A DNA stretch of 64,000 nucleotides. Origin: Actinotalea sp. Marseille-Q4924. GTDB taxonomy: Bacteria > Actinomycetota > Actinomycetes > Actinomycetales > Cellulomonadaceae. The stretch's first letter is position 1. Each line of letters opens with the position of its first letter. The notes below the pieces were generated by a model that worked only from the letters and a program-made list of their open reading frames with translations, had not been told where the DNA came from and searched no databases. Of the stretch, positions 7,642 through 16,169 are shown in pieces. Location of the stretch: contig NZ_CAKAKB010000004.1 of assembly GCF_916618755.1 (NCBI RefSeq), forward strand, positions 372,001 through 436,000, given 5' to 3'. The position numbers and the translations under genes were made by a program.

Positions 7642-9531
7642 ATGCAGTTCCACCACCACGGCTACGTCTCCGGCGACCCGCGCGTCCAGCCCGCCGCGGG
7701 CATCGGCCTGGACCGGCCGGAGGAGCTCCCCGACGAGGTCGACGTCCTCGTCGTCGGGACGGGGCCGGCCGGCATGATCGCCGCCGCACAGCTGTCGCAG
7801 TTCCCCGACATCCACACGCGCGTCGTCGAGCGGCGGGACGCCCGCCTTGCGATCGGGCAGGCGGACGGCATCCAGGCGCGCAGCGTCGAGACGTTCCAGG
7901 CGTTCGGCTTCGCGGGACGGATCGCCGAGGAGGCGTACCGCATCACCGAGATGTGCTTCTGGCACCCTGACCCGGCGGACCCCTCGCGGATCGTCCGCGG
8001 CGAGCGGCCGCCGGACGACCCGGCCGGAATCAGCGAGTTCCCGCACCTCATCGTCAACCAGGCCCGGGTGCTCGACTACTTCGCCGAGTTCATGGCCCAC
8101 TCGCCGAGCCGCATGAGGCCGGACTACGGCTACGAGTTCCGCGGTCTCGAGCGCACCGACGACCCCGACCACCCCGTCACCGTCACGCTCGTCCGCACCG
8201 CGGGGGAGGCGGCCGGGCAGGAGAAGGTCGTGCGGGCGAGGTACGTGCTCGGGGCCGACGGCGCCCGGAGCGCCGTGCGGGCGTCGATCGGCTGCACGAT
8301 GGAGGGGACGTCGGCGCTGCACGCCTGGGGCGTCATGGACGTCCTCGCGGTCACCGACTTCCCCGACATCCGCCTCAAGTGCGCCATCTCGGCCGAGCGG
8401 GGGAACATCCTGCTCATCCCGCGCGAGGGCGGGCACCTGTTCCGGATGTACGTCGACCTCGGCGAGGTGACGCCGGAGGACCACCACGCGATCCGCGCCA
8501 CGACGATCGACCAGATCGTCGCCCGGGCCGACGCGATCCTGCACCCCTACTCGCTGGACGTCCGCGACGTCGCCTGGCACAGCGTCTACGAGGTCGGGCA
8601 CCGGATCACCGACCGGTTCGACGACGTGCTGCCCGAGGAGGTCGGTACGCGGACACCCCGGGTCTTCATCGCCGGCGACGCCTGCCACACCCACAGCGCC
8701 AAGGCGGGCCAGGGCATGAACGTCTCCATGCAGGACGGCTTCAACCTGGCGTGGAAGCTCGGCTACGTCCTGTCCGGCCGCAGCCCGGAGAGCCTGCTCG
8801 CGACGTACTCCGCCGAGCGACAGGTCGTGGCGCAGGCCCTCATCGACTTCGACAAGCAGTGGTCGACCCTCATGGCGAAGAAGCCGGGGGAGGTCGACCC
8901 CGCCGAGCTCGCCGCGTTCTACGTGCGCACCACCGAGTTCCTCTTCGGCTTCATGACGCAGTACGCGCCCTCGATGGTCGTCGCCGAGCCGACGCACCAG
9001 GGCCTCGCCACCGGCTTCCCGGTCGGCAAGCGTTTCAAGTCCGTGCCGGTGGTCCGCGTCGCGGACGCCAACCCCCTGCACCTGGGCCACCAGCACCGCG
9101 CGGACGGCCGCTGGCGCGTCTACGCCTTCGCCGACGACGGCGCCCCGGCGCCCGGCTCCGCGTTGGTGCGGTGGGCAGAGTGGATGGCCGGCTCGCCGGA
9201 CTCGCCCGTGCAGGCGCACACCCCGGAGGGCGCGCAGCGGGACAGCGTGCTCGACGTCAAGGCGGTGCTCCAGCAGCGGCACGCGGACGTCGACCTGGCG
9301 CAGGTGCCCCGTCTGTTCCTGCCGCGGACCGGGCCGTTCGAGCTGGTCGACCACGAGAAGGTGTTCGCCGTCCACCCCGACGAGGACATCTTCGAGCTGC
9401 GGGGGGTCGACCGGGGCGGGTCCGTCGTCGTCGTGCGGCCGGACCAGTACGTCGCGGGGGTGTTCCCGCTGGACGCGACGGCGGAGCTCGCCGCCTTCTT
9501 CCGACAGCACCTGCTGGTGCGCGGCCGGTAG
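7642..9531 (+). CDS. FAD-dependent aromatic monooxygenase (MobA / phenol 2-monooxygenase family)
   Basis: 629-residue flavoprotein hydroxylase. The dinucleotide-binding GTGPAG is at residues 39-44, the NAD(P)H/FAD DG motif in VLGADGARSAVR, and the GD motif at about 345 in FIAGDACHTHSAKAGQGMN. The length and the C-terminal thioredoxin-like domain match phenol hydroxylase and 3-hydroxybenzoate 4-monooxygenase MobA. The ATG at 7642 follows AGGAAG. Next to a homoprotocatechuate pathway, a reasonable guess is hydroxylation of a monohydroxylated phenylacetate or related compound to the catechol, replacing HpaBC, which is absent here. The substrate is inference. Confidence 0.88.
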   Translation: MQFHHHGYVSGDPRVQPAAGIGLDRPEELPDEVDVLVVGTGPAGMIAAAQLSQFPDIHTRVVERRDARLAIGQADGIQARSVETFQAFGFAGRIAEEAYRITEMCFWHPDPADPSRIVRGERPPDDPAGISEFPHLIVNQARVLDYFAEFMAHSPSRMRPDYGYEFRGLERTDDPDHPVTVTLVRTAGEAAGQEKVVRARYVLGADGARSAVRASIGCTMEGTSALHAWGVMDVLAVTDFPDIRLKCAISAERGNILLIPREGGHLFRMYVDLGEVTPEDHHAIRATTIDQIVARADAILHPYSLDVRDVAWHSVYEVGHRITDRFDDVLPEEVGTRTPRVFIAGDACHTHSAKAGQGMNVSMQDGFNLAWKLGYVLSGRSPESLLATYSAERQVVAQALIDFDKQWSTLMAKKPGEVDPAELAAFYVRTTEFLFGFMTQYAPSMVVAEPTHQGLATGFPVGKRFKSVPVVRVADANPLHLGHQHRADGRWRVYAFADDGAPAPGSALVRWAEWMAGSPDSPVQAHTPEGAQRDSVLDVKAVLQQRHADVDLAQVPRLFLPRTGPFELVDHEKVFAVHPDEDIFELRGVDRGGSVVVVRPDQYVAGVFPLDATAELAAFFRQHLLVRGR

Positions 9532-9552
9532 CTCAGGGCTGCGCCCGGTCGC

Positions 9553-10308
9553 TCACGGCTGCGCGGCGATCGCGTCGAGGTCGCGGACCGCGTACCGGTG
9601 GTGCTCCCACTCCTCCTCGAGGATCGTGTGCAGGCAGCCCAGCACGGTCACGGAGTGGTCCGGTGCCCAGGGGTTGCGGCGCGGTGCCGCCAGGTCCTCG
9701 CGCGTGACCGTCGCCAGGAGGTCCCGCACCATCGCGAGCCGCTCCGCCCGCACCTCCAGCACCTCGGCGTACGTCGGCGTGCTGTGCGAGAACACCGACA
9801 TGTCGTGGCCGTCGGTCCCGTACTCCTCGTTCGGCTGACCGATCGGGTGGAACGGCTGGTCGACCTCGAGGACCGCGCGGCGCAGCCAGGTGTCGGTCGC
9901 CATGACGAGGTGGCGCAGGGTCTGGGCGAAGGACCACTCGCCGTCGACGGAGACGTCCGGGGTGCCCGGCGGCATGGCGGCGACGCGGTCCAGCGTCGCC
10001 GCCCAGGTGCTCTCCAGCGCCGCCCAGGCGGCGCGGAGGCCGGCCGGGTCGGGGGCACGGCGCTGCGAGCGACCGGGGAACCGGCGGTCGAGCTCGGCGT
10101 CGACGAACGGGGCGACGTCGACACCGTTGACGAGCAGGGCGGCCTCCTCGCCGGTGAGCCACGGCGCGTCGATGTCCGCCCCGGCGACGTCGGCCCCGCG
10201 CATGACCACCCCGGACAGGTCGGACCGGACGAACCGTGCACCGCGCAGGTCCACGTCCTCGAACCGCGCGCCCCGCAGGTCGTCGGCCCGGGTGAAGGTC
10301 GCCCCCAT
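9553..10308 (-). CDS. Pentapeptide-repeat plus DinB-family protein
   Basis: 251 residues. The first 45 residues carry pentapeptide-like repeats (DLRGARFEDVDLRGARFVRS then DLSGVVMRGADVAGADI). The rest is a DinB_2 four-helix domain with candidate metal histidines in FAQTLRHLVMATDTW and EEEWEHHRYAVRDL. DinB-like proteins of actinobacteria include mycothiol-dependent enzymes; no substrate can be assigned. The ATG at 10308 has GAGGAG five bases upstream; a longer frame to 10497 has no family character. It converges with the hydroxylase gene. Confidence 0.8.
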   Translation of the reverse strand: MGATFTRADDLRGARFEDVDLRGARFVRSDLSGVVMRGADVAGADIDAPWLTGEEAALLVNGVDVAPFVDAELDRRFPGRSQRRAPDPAGLRAAWAALESTWAATLDRVAAMPPGTPDVSVDGEWSFAQTLRHLVMATDTWLRRAVLEVDQPFHPIGQPNEEYGTDGHDMSVFSHSTPTYAEVLEVRAERLAMVRDLLATVTREDLAAPRRNPWAPDHSVTVLGCLHTILEEEWEHHRYAVRDLDAIAAQP

Positions 10309-10444
10309 GACGTCTCCTCGTCGATCGCCGCGATGACCCGCCTGCGGGCCGAGGCCCACCCTGGCGCAGGACTGCGCGGAGCGAAAGGTTCCCTCGGGGC
10401 CGGAGCGCCCGCGACAATGTCCCCAGCACCGGGCAGGAGGCCGC

Positions 10445-12067
10445 ATGGAGCTGGGCCTGTACCTCGCGGCCGCCGTCGTCGGTGGCCTCGTCGCCACGGC
10501 CGTACGCCTCCCGCCGCTGGTGGGCTACCTCGTGGCGGGGTTCGCCCTGGGCGCCCTCGGTGCGCCCGAACCGGCCGGGCTCGAGCAGATCGCCGATCTC
10601 GGCGTGGTGCTCCTGCTCTTCGCGATCGGCCTGAAGTTCGACGCGCGGACGCTGCTGCGCCGGGAGATCTGGCTGACGACCAGCCTCCACCTGGTGCTGT
10701 CGACCGCCGTCGGCATGGGGTTCCTCGGCCTGCTCGGGGTGGTGGGTCCGGCGCTGGTCGCCGGTGAGTCGGTGGGCGGGCTCGCGCTCGTGGGGTTCGC
10801 CCTGTCCTTCTCCTCGACCGTCTTCGTGGTCAAGGTCCTCGAGGACCGCTCCGACGCGACGTCGCTGTACGGGCGCATCGCCGTCGGCCTGCTCGTGCTG
10901 CAGGACGTCGTCGCGGTCTTCTTCATGGCGTTCGCCGGCGGCGAGGTGCCGTCCCCGTGGGCGTTCGCCCTGGTCCTGCTCCTGCCGGCCGCATGGCCGC
11001 TGCACCGCATCTGGGACCGGATCGGCCACGGCGAGCTGCAGGCGCTCTTCGGGGTGACGGTCGCCGTCGCGCTCGGGTGGGGACTGTTCGAGGCGGTCGG
11101 TGTTCACGGCGAGCTGGGCGCGCTGTTCATGGGCGTGCTGCTGGCGAAGCACCCCAGCGCGTCGGAGCTGTCCCGGTCGTTGATGACGTTCAAGGACCTC
11201 ATGCTCGTCGCGTTCTTCCTGCAGATCGGGCTCCACGGGCGTCCGGGCCTGGAGGAGCTGCTGCTCGCGGCCGCGCTGCTGGTCGTGCTGCCCTTCCAGG
11301 TCGCGTTCTACGCGGTGCTGCTGTGGGCGATGCGGCTGCGCCGGCGCACGGCCTTCCTCGCCGGCCTGGTCCTGGCCAACTTCTCGGAGTTCGGGATCAT
11401 CGTGGCCGCGGTCGGGGCGACCGCCGGGCTGCTCGACGAGCAGTGGGTGGTGGTCGTCTCCCTCGCCGTCGCGTACAGCTTCGCCGTCTCCGCCCTCATC
11501 AACCGCCGCGGCGTGGAGCTGGCGACGCGGATGGTGCGGCTGCTGCCGCACCACAGCACCGCGCAGCTGCACCCGGACGACCGCCTCGTCGACGTCGGCC
11601 ACTCCGACGCCCTCGTGCTCGGGCTCGGTCGGATCGGCGCTGCCACGTACACGCACCTGCGGGACGGGTACGGCCTGTCCGTGGTGGGCGTCGAGCACGA
11701 CCAGACGCGCGTCGCGGAGCTGAGCGGCCAGGGGTTCGAGGTGCTCCGCGCGGACGCCACCGACGTCGAGTTCTGGACCCGTGTGAAGCGGGCCGGTCAG
11801 GTGCAGGTCGTCGTCCTGGCGATGCCCTTCCACAGCGCCAACCTCATCGCGCTGGCCCGCCTGCAGGCGGCCGGGTTCACCGGCAGGGTCGCCGCCGTCG
11901 CGCGGTACGACGACGACGTCGCCGAGCTCCGCAAGCACGGGGCCGACGCGGTGTTCCACCTCTACGGCTCTGCCGGCACCGCGCTCGCGGACCATGCCGC
12001 CGAGGCCGTCTTCCTGGACCGGAGGGCGGCGGGGCGCGCGCCGGAGAGCACGCCGGAGAGCACGTGA
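10445..12067 (+). CDS. CPA2-family cation:proton antiporter with TrkA-N domain (KefB/KefC-like)
   Basis: 540-residue membrane protein. About twelve hydrophobic segments occupy residues 1-360 (for example YLAAAVVGGLVATAVRLPP). A cytosolic RCK/TrkA-N nucleotide-binding domain follows from about residue 387 (ALVLGLGRIGAATY; VVGVEHD). It likely exchanges K+ or Na+ for H+ under nucleotide control. The ATG at 10445 has AGGAGG four bases upstream. Its stop overlaps the GTG of the methyltransferase (GTGA). Confidence 0.88.
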   Translation: MELGLYLAAAVVGGLVATAVRLPPLVGYLVAGFALGALGAPEPAGLEQIADLGVVLLLFAIGLKFDARTLLRREIWLTTSLHLVLSTAVGMGFLGLLGVVGPALVAGESVGGLALVGFALSFSSTVFVVKVLEDRSDATSLYGRIAVGLLVLQDVVAVFFMAFAGGEVPSPWAFALVLLLPAAWPLHRIWDRIGHGELQALFGVTVAVALGWGLFEAVGVHGELGALFMGVLLAKHPSASELSRSLMTFKDLMLVAFFLQIGLHGRPGLEELLLAAALLVVLPFQVAFYAVLLWAMRLRRRTAFLAGLVLANFSEFGIIVAAVGATAGLLDEQWVVVVSLAVAYSFAVSALINRRGVELATRMVRLLPHHSTAQLHPDDRLVDVGHSDALVLGLGRIGAATYTHLRDGYGLSVVGVEHDQTRVAELSGQGFEVLRADATDVEFWTRVKRAGQVQVVVLAMPFHSANLIALARLQAAGFTGRVAAVARYDDDVAELRKHGADAVFHLYGSAGTALADHAAEAVFLDRRAAGRAPESTPEST

Positions 12068-12882
12068 CGCCGGAGCCGTACGCCGGCCTGGCGCGCACGT
12101 TCGACACGGCCGCCGAGCTGTACGAGCGGGTCCGGCCCAGCTACCCCCAGGGCGTCTTCACCGACCTCGCGTCCGGCTCGGACCTGCGCGGTCGCCCGGC
12201 GCGGGTGCTGGAGATCGGCGCCGGCACGGGCAAGGCGACACGCGGCCTGCTCGAGCAGGGCTGGGCCGTCGTGGCCCTCGAGCCGGGCCCTGCCCTGGCG
12301 GCCGTGGCGCGGCGGGCGCTGGCCGGGTGGGGCGACGTCGAGGTCGTCGTCGCCCCGTTCGAGACGTGGGAGCCGGGGGAGCGCGCGCCGTTCGACCTGG
12401 TCGTCGCCGCGACGTCCTGGCACTGGCTCGACCCGGCGGTGGCGTACCGCCGTGCCGCGGAGCTCCTCCGGCCCGGGGGTCACCTCGCGATCATCGCGAC
12501 CGAGCACGTGGCGCCCGCCGCCGACGGCGACCCGTTCTTCCAGGAGGTCCAGCACCTGTACGAGGAGGTCGGGATGGGCGACGGCCAGGGCGGGCCGGGC
12601 CCGCCCGAGGCGGTCCCGGCGCCCGACGTCGCGGCGATCGCGGCGAGCGGGTTCTTCACCGAGCCCGTCGTGCACCGGCACGTGTGGGGCTGCGACTACG
12701 CGGCGGAGGAGTACCTCGCGCTCCTGTCCACCTACTCCGGGCACATCGCGGCGCCTGCCTCGCAGCGCGAGGCGCTGTTCACGGGCATCCGGCGGCTCGT
12801 CGCCGACCGGCCGTCGCGGTCGGTGCGCAAGCACTACCTGGCCATGCTCCAGCTGGCCCGGCGCCGGGACGAGGCGGCCTGA
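12064..12882 (+). CDS. Class I SAM-dependent methyltransferase
   Basis: 272 residues. Motif I is VLEIGAGTGKATRGLL, and motif II ends in VVALEPGPALAAVAR, followed by a typical LRPGGHLAIIATEH strand. The N-terminal YERVRPSYP is common in the methyltransf_11/25 group (ubiE-like). The substrate is unknown. The GTG overlaps the antiporter stop by four bases, which implies co-translation and is the only reason to link the two functions. Confidence 0.82.
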   Translation: MTPEPYAGLARTFDTAAELYERVRPSYPQGVFTDLASGSDLRGRPARVLEIGAGTGKATRGLLEQGWAVVALEPGPALAAVARRALAGWGDVEVVVAPFETWEPGERAPFDLVVAATSWHWLDPAVAYRRAAELLRPGGHLAIIATEHVAPAADGDPFFQEVQHLYEEVGMGDGQGGPGPPEAVPAPDVAAIAASGFFTEPVVHRHVWGCDYAAEEYLALLSTYSGHIAAPASQREALFTGIRRLVADRPSRSVRKHYLAMLQLARRRDEAA

Positions 12883-12892
12883 CCGCGGACGC

Positions 12893-13450
12893 CTAGGGCT
12901 GCTGGGTGTGCGTGTGCATCCGCGCGCCGGACGCGTCGAAGATGCTGATGACCTGCGCCGGCCGCGGGCCTGCGGCCGAGAGCGCGTGGGGGACGCGCGT
13001 GTCGAACTCCGCTGCCTCGCCGCGGGTGAGGGTCAGGTCCTGGTCGCCCAGCCGCAGCCGCAGCCGGCCGGAGAGGACGTAGAGCCACTCGTAGCCGTCG
13101 TGCACGCGCAGCTCCGGCAGGGTCGCGACCGGGGGGTAGGTGATCCGGTAGGTGTGGATCGCCGAGCCCTCGGGTGCGAGCGGCGCGATCTCCATCCCGT
13201 CGCGGTGGACCACGGGCCGGCGGACGCGGGGGTCCGGCGCCTGGAGCCCGACGAGGTCGTCGATGCGGATCCCCAGCTGCCTCGTCAGGGGCAGCAGGAG
13301 CTCCAGGCTCGCCTGCCGCTTGCCGGCCTCCAGGCGGGACAGGGTGCTCGCGGACATCCCCGCGCGGGAGGCCAGGTCGTCGAGCGTCCACCCCCGCGAC
13401 TGCCGGGCCGCGCGCAGCCGCGGACCCACGTGCCTCAGCTCGTCCACCAC
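12893..13450 (-). CDS. XRE-family regulator with cupin sensor domain
   Basis: 185 residues. An N-terminal helix-turn-helix (DLASRAGMSASTLSRLEAGK, residues about 26-45) is followed by a C-terminal cupin_2 barrel (DGYEWLYVLSGRLRLRLGDQ; EFDTRVPHAL). Proteins of this design often repress divergent metabolic genes. It diverges from the oxidoreductase-methyltransferase gene across a 72-base gap containing CTTGC/GCAAG half-sites. The GTG start at 13450 has a weak ribosome site (GGTGGGG). Convergent with the methyltransferase gene, nine bases apart. Confidence 0.85.
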   Translation of the reverse strand: MVDELRHVGPRLRAARQSRGWTLDDLASRAGMSASTLSRLEAGKRQASLELLLPLTRQLGIRIDDLVGLQAPDPRVRRPVVHRDGMEIAPLAPEGSAIHTYRITYPPVATLPELRVHDGYEWLYVLSGRLRLRLGDQDLTLTRGEAAEFDTRVPHALSAAGPRPAQVISIFDASGARMHTHTQQP

Positions 13451-13465
13451 GACCCCACCGTCCCG

Positions 13466-13491
13466 CTTGCCGATTCAGCAAGGAGTCTTGC
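13466..13491. promoter_or_regulatory. Candidate operator for the XRE-cupin regulator
   Basis: CTTGC (13466-13470), seven bases, inverted GCAAG (13478-13482), then a further CTTGC (13487-13491) placed 21 bases, about two helical turns, after the first. It sits between the divergent regulator and its likely target. The assignment is inferred from position and symmetry. Confidence 0.4.
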
Positions 13492-13522
13492 ACATTCACG
13501 ACTCGCCGGGGAGGCTCGGGCC

Positions 13523-15061
13523 ATGGAGATCGAGACGTGGGACGTGGTGGTCGTCGGTGGCGGTGCGGCGGGACTGAGCACGGCGCTCATGCTGGGGCGG
13601 GCGCGACGGCGCGTGCTCGTGCTGGACGGCGGGAGCCCGCGCAACCGGTTCGCCGCGCACATGCACGGCGTCCTCGGGCACGACGGGCTGGACCCGGCCG
13701 AGCTGGTGGCCCGGGGTCGCGAGGAGGTCGCGCGCTACGGGGTGGAGGTCCGCACCGCCGTCGTGGAGCACGTCGCGGACGTGGCGGACGCGGTCGCGGT
13801 CCGGTGTGCCGACGGCACGGAGCACCACGCGCGGGCGCTCGTCGTCGCCACCGGCCTCACCGACGAGCTGCCGGACGTCCCCGGGCTCGCGGAGCGCTGG
13901 GGCACGAGCGTCCTGCACTGCCCCTACTGCCACGGGTGGGAGGTGCAGGACCGGCGGCTGGGTGTCCTGGTCACCTCACCGCTCGGCCTGCACCAGGCGG
14001 AGCTGGTGCGGCAGTGGAGCGACCGCGTGACGGTGTTCACGGCGGCGGTCGGCGGCGTCGAGCCTGAGGTCGAGCGGCGTCTGCGGTCGCGCGGCGTCGA
14101 GGTGGTCGCCTCGTCCGTCGTCGAGGTGGTCGGGGAGGGCGACGGGATCGCCGCGGTCCGCACCGCCGACGGCGACGTCCCGATCGACGCCGTCTTCACC
14201 GCCGCGCGGCTGCGGCCGCACGACGCGTTCCTCGCCGACCTGGGCCTGGCGCGTGCCGAGGGCCCACTGGGCAGCGCCATCGAGGTGGACCCGACGGGGC
14301 GCACGAGCCACCCGCGGGTCTGGGCCGTCGGCAACGTGGTCACGCCCGGCGCGAACGTGCCGATGGTCGTCGGAGCCGGGGCGATGACCGGCGGGACCGT
14401 GAACATGGCTCTCGTCACCGAGGAGTTCGACGCCGCGGCGGCCGACGTCGCCCCGGCGACCTTCTGGGAGGAGCGGTACGCCGGGTCGGACCGGGTCTGG
14501 TCCGGCAGGCCGAACAGCACGGTCGTCGACGTCGTGGCAGGCCTGGAACCGGGCCGCGCGCTCGACCTGGGGTGCGGGGAGGGCGCCGACGCCATCTGGC
14601 TGGCCGGGCACGGCTGGACCGCCACCGGCCTGGACATCTCGCCCACGGCGATCCGGCGCTCCACGGCAGCGGCGCGGGCCGCCCGGGTCCCACCGGAGCG
14701 CATCCGCTTCGTCGCGACGGATCTCGACGCGTGGTCGGCGGACGAGCGCTTCGACCTGGTGACGGCGAGCTTCCTGCACTCGCCGGTGGCCCTGTCCCGC
14801 ACCGACATCCTCCGGCGGGCCGCCGACCGCGTCGCCCCGGGTGGCCACCTGCTGATCGTCTCGCACGCGGCCGCGCCGCCGTGGTCCACGCACCAGCACG
14901 AGCACACCTTCCTGACGCCGGACGACGAGGTCGCGACGCTCGACCTGGACCCGGGCACGTGGACCACCGTGCTGAGCGAGACCCGCACGCGCGCCGCGAC
15001 GACGCCGGACGGCGAGCAGACCACCCTCGACGACGGCGTCGTCCTGCTGCGCCGGCGCTGA
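13523..15061 (+). CDS. Bifunctional FAD/NAD(P) oxidoreductase (thioredoxin-reductase-like) and SAM methyltransferase
   Basis: 512 residues. Residues 1-300 are a thioredoxin-reductase-like flavoprotein: FAD motif VVVGGGAAGLSTALML, redox-type CPYC at 133-136, and RVWAVGNVVTPGANVPM near the end. The NAD motif is eroded to GVLVTSPLGLHQAEL. Residues about 315-512 form a class I methyltransferase (ALDLGCGEGADAIWLA; VTASFLHSP). Such fusions are annotated in actinobacteria, but I know no established reaction; coupled reduction and methylation of a thiol or metalloid is a speculation. The ATG at 13523 has GGGGAGG upstream. Confidence 0.85.
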   Translation: MEIETWDVVVVGGGAAGLSTALMLGRARRRVLVLDGGSPRNRFAAHMHGVLGHDGLDPAELVARGREEVARYGVEVRTAVVEHVADVADAVAVRCADGTEHHARALVVATGLTDELPDVPGLAERWGTSVLHCPYCHGWEVQDRRLGVLVTSPLGLHQAELVRQWSDRVTVFTAAVGGVEPEVERRLRSRGVEVVASSVVEVVGEGDGIAAVRTADGDVPIDAVFTAARLRPHDAFLADLGLARAEGPLGSAIEVDPTGRTSHPRVWAVGNVVTPGANVPMVVGAGAMTGGTVNMALVTEEFDAAAADVAPATFWEERYAGSDRVWSGRPNSTVVDVVAGLEPGRALDLGCGEGADAIWLAGHGWTATGLDISPTAIRRSTAAARAARVPPERIRFVATDLDAWSADERFDLVTASFLHSPVALSRTDILRRAADRVAPGGHLLIVSHAAAPPWSTHQHEHTFLTPDDEVATLDLDPGTWTTVLSETRTRAATTPDGEQTTLDDGVVLLRRR

Positions 15062-15081
15062 CGCGGGTCGGTCCGACCAGC

Positions 15082-15459
15082 TCAGCCGGCGATCGGCTCC
15101 GAGACCCACGCGGAGATGTTCGGGTTCCTGGGCGAGAACACGACGCGGAACGACCGGGGCGACGTGGCGTCGGGCAGCTCGATCGCGGTGCGCCCGTCGC
15201 GCGCGGCAGCCGTCGTCGAGAGGGTCACCCACCCGCCGTCGTCGGACCGGTGCTGCAGGAGGACGGACCCGGGGAGCTCCGCGTGCAGCACGACGCGCGA
15301 CGGGCCCTCCGTCCGCAGCGCCGTCCGCGCCGCGCGCTCGCGGTCCCTGCGGCTGACCGCACCGACCGGTGCGGACACGGCGATGGACGCATCGCCCGCG
15401 TTGCCCCCCGCCCCGGGCCACGACATGGCCTTGAAGGTCCTCTCCGGCTGCTCGCTCAC
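15082..15459 (-). CDS. Hypothetical protein, small beta-rich domain
   Basis: 125 residues, not recognised. There is no signal peptide or membrane segment. The second half alternates hydrophobic strands (SRVVLHAELPGSVLLQH; FRVVFSPRNPNISAWVS), like a small beta-sandwich. The GTG at 15459 is the chosen start because the longer in-frame extension overlaps the NYN gene antisense-style and loses protein-like composition. It may be a binding or structural protein; no function is offered. Confidence 0.55.
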   Translation of the reverse strand: MSEQPERTFKAMSWPGAGGNAGDASIAVSAPVGAVSRRDRERAARTALRTEGPSRVVLHAELPGSVLLQHRSDDGGWVTLSTTAAARDGRTAIELPDATSPRSFRVVFSPRNPNISAWVSEPIAG

Positions 15460-15559
15460 GGTGTCCCCCTCGTCCTCGCGCTCCGGTCCGATCAGGCTAT
15501 CGCGATGATCATCCGCGCGGGAGCGCCGGACGGGTGGCGTCGGACGGGCCCGTCGCCCG

Positions 15560-15967
15560 TCAGCCGGACGGGGCCTCCACGGCGTCGCGGAGCCAGCCGG
15601 CCCCGCGCGTCCGGGCGCCGCGGGCCTCGACGCGCTCACGGAGCGCCCGGTCCGAGGTGACCACGAGGACGTCGTCGTCGGGCCGTGCCGCGACGACGTC
15701 GACGATCGTGGCGTCCCCGTCGCGGGGCGCACGGACCACCTCGAGGCGATCGCGCTCGGGCGCGACGGCGTCGATCGCACGCCCCTCGAGGACGACGACG
15801 AGCCGGCTCCCGGCGAGCTCCGGGTCGGCACCCGGGGCCTCGGCCGCGTCGACGAGCCCGAGCAGCAGCCGTTCGGCCGCTCCCACCCGGTCCTTCCACC
15901 AGCCGTCGGGCCGGGCGCCGACGACGTTCGCCGCGTCGACGACGAGCACGCGGGTCGGCGTCGTCAT
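15560..15967 (-). CDS. NYN/PIN-like domain protein, probable RNase-fold
   Basis: 135 residues. The N-terminal VLVVDAANVVGARPDGWWKD and the C-terminal DVLVVTSDRALRERV match the NYN (YacP-like) family, a PIN-related fold with acidic metal-binding residues (Asp11, Asn14, and Asp near 109). Family members are nucleases, though actinobacterial copies are often labelled NTP pyrophosphohydrolase. The ATG at 15967 has GGAGG six bases upstream. The 202 bases to the next gene contain nothing else I can identify. Confidence 0.7.
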   Translation of the reverse strand: MTTPTRVLVVDAANVVGARPDGWWKDRVGAAERLLLGLVDAAEAPGADPELAGSRLVVVLEGRAIDAVAPERDRLEVVRAPRDGDATIVDVVAARPDDDVLVVTSDRALRERVEARGARTRGAGWLRDAVEAPSG

Positions 15968-16169
15968 CCTGGACCTCCGGGTATGGCTCCGGGACGGCGC
16001 GCCGCACCGGGCGCGCCCTGTGGGGGGCCTTCACCGTGGCACACGCGAACGCTCTGGTCGTCCGCGGCCCGTTCTGCCACGGTGAGGAGCGGACGCCGAC
16101 GACGCGAGACGGTCCGAGAGCCGCCGGCGTGCAGACCCATCAGCCCGGAGCGGCCCGGAGGGGGAGCGC

